Assembly: GCA_022113835.1 (NCBI GenBank)
Contig: JAILWY010000026.1
Location: forward strand, 82,001-146,000
From: Atopsyche davidsoni
Taxonomy: Eukaryota; Arthropoda; Insecta; Trichoptera; Hydrobiosidae
DNA: 64,000 nt
Direction: 5' to 3'
The notes beneath the pieces were generated by a model. That model made no database searches and was not told the DNA's origin. It saw only the letters and a list, made by a program, of their open reading frames with translations. Shown one piece after another: positions 36,001-47,407 of this stretch. The first letter of the stretch is position 1. The number at the start of each line of letters is the position of its first letter. A program made the position numbers and the translations under genes.

Positions 36001-38972
36001 ATCCTTAAGATACCATGGGTTGACCGCATCACAAACGAAAGAGTCTTGCACAGAATGCGCAAATAAAGGGAACTCTTGACGTCGGATAAGAAGCGAAAGG
36101 TCTCCAATTTTTGCCACATTTTTTGCAACAATAAGTATGGCATCCTCCAGCTGACTGTCCAAGGAAAAATCGAAGGAAAAAAGGGGTATTGGAAGAAGGA
36201 AGTTCACATAGATGCGGAGTTTGCGCCAGTGGCTGGAGATCGGAAGTGTAGCCGGACTGGTGAGACTGGCCCAAGACAGAGACAAGTGCAAGGAAATGGT
36301 CACCAACCTCCTATGAAAAGAGGCAACGAAAGAAGAAGCATACAAAAAACAGGAAAAATTAGTTGGTAGAGGCAATGCTTTGAAACCATCGAATTTTAAA
36401 CATGCAATTAAAATTTTCTTAAATAAATTAAAATAGAGTGCAACGGAGAGAGAAACTGCACCTCAGACTTCCTTAAAGTTCGTTGTTTGGCTGCTTCTGG
36501 CCCGGGCGGGACGGCCGCAGAGACGCATCGTTGCATACATTGTCGATGCTGTAAATAATACACAGGCTGCTCGTTGCCATGGAATAGATCGTTTGATTTC
36601 ACTCCGCGCTAATCTTATCCCGCCAGAAGTCCCGTCTCTGACCTTCACGGGTCGTTCCCGCTATCCGTCTATCCGGAGACTACGTATGTGGACGTAATAT
36701 TATATTTATGTAATTTTGAATAAATGATTTATCGTGCCAAGTAAATCGCATATCTTACCGGAAAACGAAATGATCGTGTTGACGTTGACAGGCCTGACCG
36801 ACTCCCCATCCGTGGCGATGACCGTCAGCCCGTGTCCTTCGAAGGTGATCTGCGCCGGGCACACCGTGGCGAAAGCGTTGATCAGTCTGAACCTGTACCT
36901 CCTGCCGGGAGTGATGGTGAAGATTTCCAGAGGGGTGTTGGTCATGAAGCCGGTGTTGGGATCCCTGAACTGGCCTTTGCCGTTGATTAGGACGTTTTCG
37001 GGGTCCTGCCCGGTGTTGACGGCCAGCCTTCCCGGGTACCTCTCGGCGGCATCTTCGTGCAACCAATCGCTCAGCACCATGACGTGAGTTGTCAGATCGA
37101 AGTCGTACAGGTGACTATTTGGATCTTTGGATGGCGGTTGACGAACTACGATGCTGCCCAGAAGACCGTCCAGTTTCTGGAGACCGGTGTGAGCGTGCCA
37201 AAAGTGGGTGCCTGCGTTTCCGGTCCATTGGTATCTAGAAAAAAAAAATATTTGAACTGCATCGATATGCGAGTGTCTATCGCGTCTATCGAGTGACATC
37301 ACGATTGATCGATCTGCTGGTCCAGCAGTCAATTTTCATTGTGTGTATTCGAATTTAAATTGCAGACATTGTACCTAAACAAGTTAGGAAGTTAGTTACG
37401 GTACGTGCATGGTGGAATGCACGAAGAAACATGAACATTCTATTGGATTATTTTTAAAAAGTCAGTCCCAAAAATTTATACGTAAAATAGTTGACTTCTT
37501 GGCTTAGTGGTTGGACCGTTTGCTAAACAAATTGGGAATTACGGCTTTTCGCATTCATTTGTATAATTTTTCATCAAATATTAGCTTTAAATATCATCAT
37601 CGGTCAAATATAATATAGTGCGGCCAATCGTACAATTAAAGTAGCTTTGCGACAGCCAAACCGGTTACCTGAATGTATTTCCTTGCTGGATCGGGCACTG
37701 CGTGACGAAGGGCACCCCGTCGTAGTACTGGGATCCTCTCTGAAAGATTCCGTGCCAGTGGATGGTCACCTCCATACCTTCCATGTGGTTCTCCACGTCT
37801 ACCACGACCTTGTCGTTCTCGCAGACTTGAATGCTGGGACCGGGCAACATTCTGTTGGCCGTCAGGATTCCTCTCTCAACTCCGTCGGCTAGCACGCATT
37901 GACAGTGAGACCAGACGACGTTAGTCGCGTTGGGAGTGCACACCTGACAGGCGCTGCAACAGAACGGAGAGTTATCGAGCGGCCCTGGCGAAGGAAACCC
38001 GTGCGCTGCCGGGACTCGCGCGAAGTGAGTCTAAGGAAACGTCAAACTAGACTGCGGTAAAGAACATCAAACATGTATTAGGGTAACAGAGTACATTTAT
38101 GTCCAAAGGTTAGAATAATATACATATTCACAATGTTGCCATCGACCGATTTCCAAAATTAATTATTAAAAAGTTTGTGTAGTAAAAAGGATACAGTGAT
38201 ACATCCATTTCCCGTTTGCGATCAGCAAATACACACATCTAACAATAAAGAGTGATGAAGCTCTCGAATTTCTAAATTAGGATAGTGAAGGTGACGCGAG
38301 GAATTATTTAAGGTGGCAATCGATAATGACAGCTGTTATTACTTTTGCAGTGACAATTGTTGAATTTTATTGGTGTTGTTGAAATATATTTATGTTTCAA
38401 ATTAATACAACATATTACAGTGAATATTTAAATAATATATGTAAACACGAGAGTCTATTTTATAATAACAAGAAAATGACCCTACTTTTTGTACCTAGAC
38501 AGAGTAATATAGAAAAAGGCGTAATTTTTTAAAGAAACGGTTGCACGCTTGCAAGAAGAGACTCACGCGCCGAGGACGGTGTACAGCTCCAGGGTGAAGT
38601 GGTAATAGCACACTCGGGGGGGCTCGTTCTCTCTGCAGGCTCTGGCGCACTCGTCGGGGGCGGACAGGAGAGGGTTCCTCCTCAGCTCTGCCGTGGCGCT
38701 GCTCGTGAAGTCCAGGCGTCTGAAGGGAGACTTGGCGTCGGTGGTGGCGGGGAGGGGCGGCAGGGGACGGTCTCTGACTCCGGCGGACAGGCGCCCCGAC
38801 GCGCCGCTGCTGAAGCCCGACGCGGAAGGCGGGGCTGCGGACGGAGCCTTCGCCCCGAGGCCGGGGTGCGTCTGCACCAGACCGTGCGTGGAAGAGAAGA
38901 AATCGTTCGAGTCACTGTTCAGCTCGGGCCGCCACCACGACGCGGAGCTGGATTGATCTGTGGGTGTAATTT
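23874..38972 (-). CDS. Lac2: Laccase-2 (multicopper oxidase 2), all exons in the window
   Basis: Laccase-2 is the secreted cuticle phenoloxidase that oxidises catechols during insect tanning. Common exons: 38972-38567, 37953-37669, 37234-36759, 33068-32884. Proximal cassette: 31272-31077, 29248-29036, 28435-28047. Distal cassette: 26681-26486, 25766-25554, 24770-24540, 24022-23874. All borders are GT/AG and both combinations stay in frame (715 or 712 codons plus stop). Copper motifs HWHG, HFWHAH, HPFHLHG and HCH-x3-H are complete in both isoforms. The insect-specific Cys-rich segment ([18 protein letters not shown] to ACQVCTPN) precedes the first cupredoxin domain. The family usually also has a start/signal-peptide exon upstream of 38972; I did not find it. 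Proximal use needs a poly(A) site between 28046 and 26682, so the cassettes are alternative 3' ends. It converges on MCORP. Confidence 0.96.
24140..24215 (-). tRNA. tRNA-Thr(UGU)-like sequence, pseudogene or SINE head
   Basis: On the minus strand, 76 nt fold like a tRNA. The ends GTGATTTG/CAAATCAC pair over 8 bp. The anticodon arm CCGGT-CATGTAA-ACCAG has UGU in the loop, with one stem mismatch and A where U33 should be. The T arm GGGTTCAAATCCC pairs over 4 bp and doubles as a B box. The loss of U33 argues against a working tRNA. Flanking DNA (the 'gattaggcacattag' block at 24080-24100) recurs inverted near 54840-54866, so a tRNA-derived SINE is possible. It lies in the last distal laccase-2 intron. 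Confidence 0.5.
24540..24770 (-). CDS. Lac2: Laccase-2 distal cassette exon 3
   Basis: It encodes [40 protein letters not shown] and [13 protein letters not shown], ending in phase 1. HPFHLHG provides the type 1, 2 and 3 ligands. The intron after DNPG is absent from the proximal cassette. Confidence 0.95.
24771..25553 (-). other. Lac2: Laccase-2 distal intron, nothing recognised
   Basis: AT-rich, without a recognisable repeat or coding segment. Its acceptor near 24780 is TTACTCACAG, not strongly pyrimidine-rich. Confidence 0.4.
25554..25766 (-). CDS. Lac2: Laccase-2 distal cassette exon 2
   Basis: It encodes [20 protein letters not shown] to [20 protein letters not shown] and ends VDEG in phase 1 at GAAG|GTAAAA. 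It is 213 bp, like its proximal counterpart, and differs mainly in the [17 protein letters not shown] part. Confidence 0.95.
26486..26681 (-). CDS. Lac2: Laccase-2 distal cassette exon 1
   Basis: It encodes [20 protein letters not shown] to [20 protein letters not shown]. The acceptor CAATTTTCAG is a normal pyrimidine-rich site, unlike the proximal one. It is the same length as 31077-31272, which shows exon duplication. Confidence 0.95.
26682..28046 (-). other. Lac2: Laccase-2 proximal 3' UTR and intron
   Basis: The part from 28046 to about 27640 is GC-richer and directly follows the proximal stop. Minus-strand AATAAA-type hexamers near 27300 and 27176 could end the proximal transcript. The rest is AT-rich intron. 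No other gene is seen. Confidence 0.45.
28047..28435 (-). CDS. Lac2: Laccase-2 proximal terminal exon
   Basis: It encodes [20 protein letters not shown], the [18 protein letters not shown] segment, [20 protein letters not shown] with FLFHIVIGM, and the C-terminus DHLPSIPIN with stop TGA (28047-28049). All C-terminal copper ligands are present. Unlike the distal set, no intron splits NPG from FWLFHCH. It is three residues longer than the distal isoform, in the [11 protein letters not shown] stretch. Confidence 0.97.
28436..29035 (-). other. Lac2: Laccase-2 proximal intron
   Basis: No coding or repeat signal; it has a pyrimidine-rich acceptor (CTCTCTGTCTCAG). Confidence 0.45.
29036..29248 (-). 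CDS. Lac2: Laccase-2 proximal cassette exon 2
   Basis: 213 bp, exactly the length of distal 25554-25766. It encodes [20 protein letters not shown] to [20 protein letters not shown] and ends LVDEG in phase 1. The acceptor is TTTTGCAG. Confidence 0.96.
29249..31076 (-). other. Lac2: Laccase-2 proximal intron with a strong stem-loop
   Basis: 1.8 kb, mostly AT-rich. The hairpin at 30237-30309 is the only clear structure. No mobile element recognised. Confidence 0.45.
30237..30309 (-). other. Intronic stem-loop
   Basis: The perfect 12-bp arms CACAACCGAAGA (30253-30264) and TCTTCGGTTGTG (30271-30282) surround a 6-nt loop. An outer pair TCACTCG/CGAGTGA (30237-30243 and 30303-30309) could extend it. 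It is in the transcribed intron between proximal laccase-2 exons 1 and 2. Confidence 0.6.
31077..31272 (-). CDS. Lac2: Laccase-2 proximal cassette exon 1
   Basis: 196 bp, the same length as its distal counterpart 26486-26681. It encodes [20 protein letters not shown] to [20 protein letters not shown]. The acceptor GTGCGCAG lacks a pyrimidine tract and is preceded by a GCAGTAGTA tandem repeat. The donor is TTGG|GTATGT. Confidence 0.95.
31292..31331. repeat. 9-bp tandem repeat (GCTACTACT)n at the proximal splice acceptor
   Basis: About four and a half units. On the laccase-2 sense strand it reads (AGTAGTAGC)n and ends 20 nt before the acceptor AG. It supplies many competing AGs and no pyrimidine tract. 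Confidence 0.9.
32155..32245. repeat. Imperfect (TA)n tract
   Basis: TA dinucleotides with TATG interruptions, preceded by a short CTCT run. Confidence 0.9.
32884..33068 (-). CDS. Lac2: Laccase-2 last common exon
   Basis: It encodes [20 protein letters not shown] to [11 protein letters not shown] and ends in phase 0 at a strong donor (ACC|GTAAGT). This donor must choose between the proximal acceptor at 31272 (1.6 kb away) and the distal acceptor at 26681 (6.2 kb away). Both begin with GTRATGAACCC, so both keep the frame. Confidence 0.95.
33069..35515 (-). other. Lac2: Laccase-2 intron, right part of 33069-36758
   Basis: At 33295-33350 there is a short Penelope-tail-like piece ('gtactcggtggaattccattttaataaaataa', then 'gtgatttttcc'). 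The rest, including small GC-rich patches near 33960-34070 and 34505-34565, has no recognisable coding or repeat content. Confidence 0.4.
35530..36370 (+). pseudogene. Non-LTR retrotransposon reverse transcriptase relic
   Basis: A frame near 35545-35610 gives [20 protein letters not shown], with the catalytic YADD of reverse transcriptase. The next frame (35585-36079) continues [42 protein letters not shown] and [16 protein letters not shown], the thumb region of RTE/CR1-like LINEs. Further frame changes lead to a decayed C-terminal tail to about 36370. It is 5'-truncated and antisense within a laccase-2 intron. Confidence 0.8.
36759..37234 (-). CDS. Lac2: Laccase-2 exon with HFWHAH motif and cupredoxin domain 2
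   Basis: It starts [10 protein letters not shown], followed by [14 protein letters not shown] (ligands at 37189-37206). It covers [31 protein letters not shown] and [17 protein letters not shown] and ends in SFSG phase 1. The border matches an MCORP intron in position and phase. Confidence 0.96.
37235..37668 (-). other. Lac2: Laccase-2 intron
   Basis: 434 bp, AT-rich, no repeat that I can support. Confidence 0.5.
37669..37953 (-). CDS. Lac2: Laccase-2 exon with the first copper motif
   Basis: It encodes [20 protein letters not shown] to [20 protein letters not shown]. The HWHG ligand pair (type 2 / type 3 copper) is at 37752-37760. The donor is TTCAG|GTAACC. It starts and ends in split codons that fit the neighbouring exons. 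Confidence 0.96.
37954..38566 (-). other. Lac2: Laccase-2 intron
   Basis: 613 bp, AT-rich, nothing recognised. Confidence 0.5.
38567..38972 (-). CDS. Lac2: Laccase-2 first visible exon (N-terminal region, Cys-rich start)
   Basis: The acceptor is CTTTTTCAG (38980-38973) and the donor GGCGC|GTGAGT at 38567/38566. It reads [20 protein letters not shown], then a Ser/Ala/Pro/Gly-rich variable region, a basic RRLDF/ELRRN part and [20 protein letters not shown]. It begins with 2 nt of a split codon, so an upstream exon (start and signal peptide) must exist. GC-rich in all three positions, with long antisense frames that are shadows. Confidence 0.93.
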
Positions 38973-41227
38973 CTGAAAAAGAAAGAGTTAATATTTTTTA
39001 TTAAATTATATAAGAAGCACGCGAGTAAATTACTTAAAAATAATTTTAAACGAAAAATATACTCGGGCGGTGGAGCTGGGCGCGCCCTCTGGTTGTATTC
39101 TATAAAGTCTGCAGAAACAGTTTAGTGGGTTTTGTGAAACAATCATGATAAATCATTGGAGTTTGGCGAAGGGGAGTATTAAAAGCAGCAACAGTAAACT
39201 ATTAATTCGGTAATGATTATCTGGGCTAATATATTTTACATATAACAATGGCTTTAAAATTGGGCGTATATGTTCCTAATACTTAGCGATTGCATTATAA
39301 AACACTCGAGCGCATTTTTATGAATACTCGATAACTAAACTACGACTACGACAACTTTTAATTTATTTAAATTCAAAAGATCTTCGTGTCGCTTGGATGA
39401 AATTAAATAGCTATTGAAATTATGCAATAGATCTTAATTGCATGCAAAAATATCATCCTCGATTGATAAATACGTATTTGTAATCAAATATAATCGACCA
39501 ATACTTTATTAGAATAAGTAGTGAGGCGATTCTGCCGCGAGTCTGCGCGCGCGCAGGTGTTCCAGGTGTGCAGACTTCCTTGCGATGTCAGATGATCTGT
39601 GGTGCTGTTTCTGCGCATGCGGCTGTCGACGGGTTCCAAATAATCGTTCGCCTCTACTCGCAACCGGAACGACCGTTCACAAGGGTAGCGAGTTTCTGAG
39701 GGTTACCCTCCCCCCCCCGGTGCTCTTGACGGCCACTATCGGTGATAGCCAGTCCGACCGGTAATTATTTAAAGCTGTGATGAGGCGCGTGATCGCACAG
39801 ATCCACGGAACGGCGACCAACGGACGCTTTTATGGTCAATCGATTTTGTCACGGAATGAATGTAATGTAAAGTTGAAATAGAATAATTTGGCACAGATTG
39901 ATGAATTCGTCGGGAAATAATCCTCGATTGAGCGGAATTAGCTCGAATTTTATTTTTGATCGTGAGCCCGACGGGTCTCACTATAGTTGAGCATAAGAAA
40001 AAAACAACGCTCAACGAAAAGTATTTTTGTAATATTGCAAAAACGATAAACTGTCATTAGAAATTACGAATGCAATGATGAAAATATTGAAAAATTGAAT
40101 CAATCTTCGATCTCCAGAATCGCGTGAAGCATTGCACAACGGAATAGCGGAAAGGCGCCGCTCGGCAGGACGGGCCGCCGCGACTGTTGCGAAGCAATTC
40201 AACCGCCAGCCATGAGCGATCTCGGAGCGGGTCGGTCTCGGGGGGACGAGCATTACAACCAGGTTGCTTCGTACTGATTTGTGTAAACGTTGTATTTACC
40301 GCAAGGAAACATAAAATTAGAACAAATGTAATCTAGAAATTATATATCGGGCCGATAGCCCGAATGATTGTAATTGAATTGGCTTTTTACATTTGCATAT
40401 CTGATGAAGCTGCGGCGAGACTAGTAGTGCTCTCGCCATATCTCAATTCCTTGCAATATCCAAGCATCTAATTCTAATTATTATAGTTGGAAGTTTAACT
40501 GGGTAAACCGAGATTATAATATCAGATTGAAGTTCCTTGGCGGATTTCGCTCGGGCCGACTCCGTAGCGACATCGGGCGCTCTCGTCGTCCGTCGCGAGC
40601 GCTCGAGGCTTCGATTGCTTCTTGAAACATATTTTATCTACGTACGAGAATTAAGTAAAAAAAAATAGGTTACCAACAATAAAAAAAAATGCTAAGAACC
40701 ACCGCCAATTCGAGCCACGATTTCGACTTACGGTACGCTCGTTATGAATAATGAGCTAAATAGGTTTTTTCTTTAATTTCATTTGTAAAAAACACATGCT
40801 AAAAAACAACAATGAAATTCACTTTAAACAAAAAAACGCGGCATTGTGTTGATACATCCGACCGTACTGTCCGACTTCCGATGAGTATGAGATACTTCTC
40901 ACAGAAATGATGTTTTTGTGTCGGTTAATTATTTCAAGCTCAAAAAGCGTAAAGAATAAAGCTATTATCGCATTTATGCCGATTACTATTCAGATGATTT
41001 GGATTTACTTAAAAAAGATAGTCTCACTTCTTGCTAGAAAAAAATTGACGCAATTCGTAGTCAGCGTTCCGTAGAGCAGAAGGTCAGGAGCGCCGCGGTC
41101 CCTCGAGGGGCCCTCCCGAGCGTCACTCGGCTGGGGGACTATCGAATAAGATCAACTTTGCATTCATTTGCTATTTTATATAGTCTCTTGGAATATTATA
41201 TTTAATACGCCGACTACCGATTTCACT
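38973..41227. other. Upstream of the visible laccase-2 exons; no gene recognised
   Basis: Presumably the long first intron of laccase-2, since the exon at 38972 starts inside a codon. Small GC-rich patches lie at 39535-39770, 40110-40250 and 41080-41140. I searched for a short minus-strand start/signal-peptide exon and could not support one. Confidence 0.35.
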
Positions 41228-41235
41228 GCCTAGAG

Positions 41236-41475
41236 CATGGGTGGCCAAACCGCGGCCCGCGGGGTGTTTACTTGTGGCCCGCGGAGTATATGCAAAATAT
41301 ATATATGCATATGTTTTACAAAACATATTTGAACAAGGAGAATATCCTGCATTATACAAGCATGTTCTACATTTCTTGCTTGCATGTATATTAAATGAAA
41401 TTTTATTTCCTTAATTCCTTAAAAATCTCATTTCCTTAATCTGGCCCGGCTGCTGAAAAAGGTTGGCCACCCATG
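41236..41475. mobile_element. hAT-type MITE with target duplication
   Basis: The 240-bp element has termini CATGGGTGGCCAA and TTGGCCACCCATG, perfect inverted repeats. GCCTAGAG (41228-41235) and GACTAGAG (41476-41483) flank it, an 8-bp duplication with one mismatch, as expected for hAT. It also carries CGGCCCGCGGGG, like the tail of the hAT relic at 8415-8475. It has no coding capacity. Confidence 0.8.
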
Positions 41476-41483
41476 GACTAGAG

Positions 41484-41817
41484 GATGACCTTTAGGTGTG
41501 AACGACTTAGTACTCTGGCAGCGAATTTGAAGTAAGTAAGCTCAAGCAAGCCAGTCGACGAGCTCTATACGTATCGCAGACGAGTTTTATTTCAGTAAAT
41601 ATCACACGTTAGAGCAACATAAAGTGCTCGAGTTCAAATAATACTAGTTGAAAATGCATTTTTCCATAATATATCATTGTCGATTTTTGCATTTTTTCAA
41701 ATTTGCTCATTCGTATATCCTATAGAATCTATTTACGCAATAAAACTCTCTGGGTATCAATTTATTTGGATTGCTTAATTAGGCACGCAGAACTCTATAT
41801 AATTCAACCATCTTTGG

Positions 41818-41905
<88 letters not shown>

Positions 41906-42496
41906 TATATATTTTTATAATTATTTATTTAATTACACTCTAATGTAACGCTCTTGCGGGGTCAGCTGATGTGTCATGTTTCAAGATGTGACAGTAGCTA
42001 ACCCGACTCATGTGAGATATGTAGCAACCAATTTATTGTCACGTGGTACTTGAAACGCCACAGAAAGAGGAGCGCGTTTAGATTTAACATTGCAGCGGTT
42101 CTGTTACGGGTGGAGCCCGTCTAAAACAGCACGGCGGGAAGCGGCATCCGCCCGTTGCTGAATAACTAATTCTTTCAACAAGAAACTTATCCAAAAAGTA
42201 TACTTTTATTGTTATATTTAAAGTCAGTAAAAAAAGAGACCATTGCTTTAGCATGATACTCCGAAAAGTTCAGAAAACTTCGGTATTGGACCGAGCGCCA
42301 GACTCGCATCGACTGAAGGACGTCCGCAGTGAGTCCATAGTGCTACAGTATGTATCTTTTGTATTGAAATACATTTCACACGGAAACTTATATAAAGCGA
42401 GCATATAGTATTTATATAATAAGCGGTAATTACCGAAAATAAATTCATACATCGGGAAGTGCAGGAAATGATCATTGAAAAATCAATGATTTGGAT
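41484..42496. other. No gene seen
   Basis: It contains a (TA)n tract at 41823-41912. Otherwise nothing recognised; a GC-richer patch lies near 42100-42160. Confidence 0.4.
41823..41912. repeat. (TA)n microsatellite
   Basis: About 80 bp of pure TA followed by AAATATATATATTTTTATAA. Confidence 0.95.
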
Positions 42497-45228
<2,732 letters not shown>

Positions 45229-45642
45229 TATATATATAGAAAGGCTCCACACGTAAGTGCCTACAATTATTCTAATCACATGTATTTTTTAATAAATATG
45301 TGGGTTTTACCATACTCGAGTTAATTTGGCAATACGTGGAGATTTAACATTTAGTTTAATATGGTAATACTATTATGCATATATTGTTAGGTGTATCAAG
45401 GATAATGGGCCATAAATAGCAGTGAGTGGGCTTCATTTATAATAAACGGATTAGATAATCTAATAAAATCTAAGACTCTACGTAGCCATAAAATGAAAAC
45501 GGTATTAGAAAATCTATTTTGTCGAATATGACGCCTTGAATAAACTATAACTCTTTTCGAGAATATTCAAAAATATTACGAAATATTCGATCACTCGAAA
45601 AACCCTTTTACTAGAACATTATATATATTATAAAAAAAATTA

Positions 45643-45707
<65 letters not shown>

Positions 45708-45738
45708 CACACATAATATAATGTTGTTGAGGGACAAA
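45229..45738. other. No gene seen
   Basis: AT-rich sequence with a (TA)n tract at 45648-45705. Confidence 0.5.
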
Positions 45739-45766
45739 GCATTTGAATGGTGAAGATCCATTAATA

Positions 45767-46687
45767 TAGGGTGTTTTTTATAGAGGTATAGAACTTTAAG
45801 TTGGCAACACTGTTTTAACTGGCGGCCATTTTGTCAGCTGTTAAGGGATTTATGTTTAGTTTGGTTTGGCATTTCAACATGAATTGACTGACGTCTGAAC
45901 GCCTTTGCTGAATGGGCCCAAAACAAGATTGCCGTTGATCCCGATTTTCATAAGCGAATTTTGTTTAGCGATGAAGCTCACTTTTGGTTGAATGGATACG
46001 TCAATAAACAAAACTGCCGTATTTGGAGTGATGATAATTCTCAAGTGTATGTTGAGACACCGTTACATCCAGAAAAACTGACTATTTGGTGTGCTTTATG
46101 GGCTGGTGGAATCATTGGTCCGTACTTTTTTAAAGACGATGCTGGTCAGTCCGTTACAGTCAATGATGACCGCTATAGAGCCATGATTACTGACTTTTTC
46201 GTTCATCAATTGAACAACCATGATGTGCAGGAGCTGTTGTTTCAACAAGACGGCGCAACATGTCACCCAGCTCGTGCCACAATTGCTTTATTGAAGGAAA
46301 CGTTTGGTAACCGCATAGTTTCACGTTTCGGACCCGTTAATTGGCCTCCAAGATCGTGCGATTTAACGCCGCTAGACTATTTTCTGTGGGGATATGTGAA
46401 GTCGCTAGTCTACGCCAATAAACCCGAAACGATTGACCACTTGGAGGACAACATTCGCCGCGTTATTGCCGATATACGGCCACAAATGTTGGAAAAAGTC
46501 ATCGAGAATTGGACCTCCAGACTAGACTACGTCCGAGCCAGCCGTGGCGGTCATATGCCAGAAATCATATTTAAATTATAATGACAAAAAAATTTCTTTC
46601 GAATAAAGTTGATTTCATGTCAATTTAAAAAAAATATCTTTGTTTTATTCCATTTCAAAGTTTTATACTTCTATAAAAAACTCGCTA
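45767..46687 (+). mobile_element. rosa-like (DD41D) Tc1/mariner element, internally deleted
   Basis: The 921-bp element has imperfect inverted termini of about 36 bp (TAGGGTGTTTTTTATAGAGG versus the right end read inward, TAGCGAGTTTTTTATAGAAG). TA lies on both sides (45765-45766 and 46688-46689). The 5' leader runs to ATGAATTGACTGACGTCTGAAC, then jumps to the middle of the transposase, so the N-terminal DNA-binding half is deleted. Confidence 0.85.
45961..46581 (+). pseudogene. Tc1/mariner-superfamily transposase, C-terminal catalytic part
   Basis: The open frame continues upstream to about 45905 (FAEWAQNKIAVDPDFHKRIL). The catalytic triad is intact: ILFSDEAHF, FQQDGATCH and RSCDLTPLDYFLWG. 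There are 41 residues between the second Asp and the Asp of TPLD, the spacing of the DD41D rosa/Visitor group. The C-terminal RASRGGHMPEIIF ends at the TAA. About 206 to 225 of roughly 340 residues remain and the helix-turn-helix part is missing, so it cannot bind its ends. Confidence 0.85.
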
Positions 46688-46810
46688 TATAATGAAAATA
46701 ATAACTTTTTATTTAAATCTTCACAGTGAGTTTATTTAGAATATTGTATTTGCATAACTAGTTTCGACCCTATAAACCGGGTCATCATCAGATGCATGAC
46801 TTAAACAACA

Positions 46811-47187
46811 GTTTAAGTCAATGTGAGACTGTGAGATCAAAAAAAAGCGTATATATGTATTTGAATAAATTGTCTCTTAACCAAAACATTACTTTGCGAC
46901 ATCGCTCGGAAGTGAGTCCTTGAAAGTAAGGCGCAGTCTACCAGGAAGCCAGTTAAAGGTCTTTTGTAGCAAAGCGGTGTGATATTTTTTTAATAGCTGC
47001 TTTTTATCGATCGAATATAATAAGTTGTGTCCTGATTTATATAAATACCCTTATGTATATGAGCGTTATTATACAGTTTTCTTTTTATCGTAATTGTGTA
47101 GTATGCCAGAGAAAATGTATTGTATGGATTCAGATAAAATATGGGTTGATTATATAGTAATTTGATAATTGGAATATAATCAATATT
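46811..47187. other. No gene seen
   Basis: AT-rich spacer without recognised features. Confidence 0.5.
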
Positions 47188-47369
47188 TTGACAGAGTACT
47201 TGGTGGAATTAAATTTTAATATTTTAAATAAAATACTTGAGTGTTTTTTCACATGTTGATTTTTGTTTTGTTCGAATCAGTTTGATAATGGCAATGTGAA
47301 AAGTTGGCGAAACCGGTCATCAATAAAAATTAACACGTGAAGAAATCACTCAAGTATTTTATTTAAAAA

Positions 47370-47370
<1 letters not shown>
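47188..47370. repeat. Two inverted Penelope-tail pieces with a decayed hammerhead-like core
   Basis: It starts with the shared head 'gagtacttggtggaatt' and 'aaataaaatacttgagtg' on the plus strand. It then turns to the opposite orientation: TTTGATAATGGCAATG...AGTTGGCGAAACCGGTCA at 47277-47325, ending 'actcaagtattttattt'. A small version of the palindrome at 52763-54376. Stem II no longer pairs well. Confidence 0.6.

Positions 47371-47407
<37 letters not shown>

Larger units (their letters stand above)
45739..46810 (-). repeat. Hammerhead-like repeat, interrupted by a rosa-like element
   Basis: The left piece 45739-45766 ('catttgaatggtgaagatcc') and right piece 46688-46810 match 51840-51985 in order, so one repeat was split by the insertion at 45767-46687. 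The minus strand at 46796-46751 carries CTGATGA, stem arms GACCC/GGGTC, GAAAC and flanking TGCAT/ATGCA arms. Confidence 0.75.

Noticed and set aside
37490..37560. Possible tRNA-derived SINE head (TTGGCTTAGTGG box)
   Set aside because: The A-box-like stretch is good but the T arm/B box is too degenerate and the acceptor ends do not pair; not enough to annotate.
38599..38976. Plus-strand frames over the laccase-2 N-terminal exon
   Set aside because: Antisense shadows in GC-rich coding DNA; the minus strand has the conserved Cys-rich laccase segment and valid splice sites. The same holds for 36734-37087, 28071-28418 and 28992-29366.
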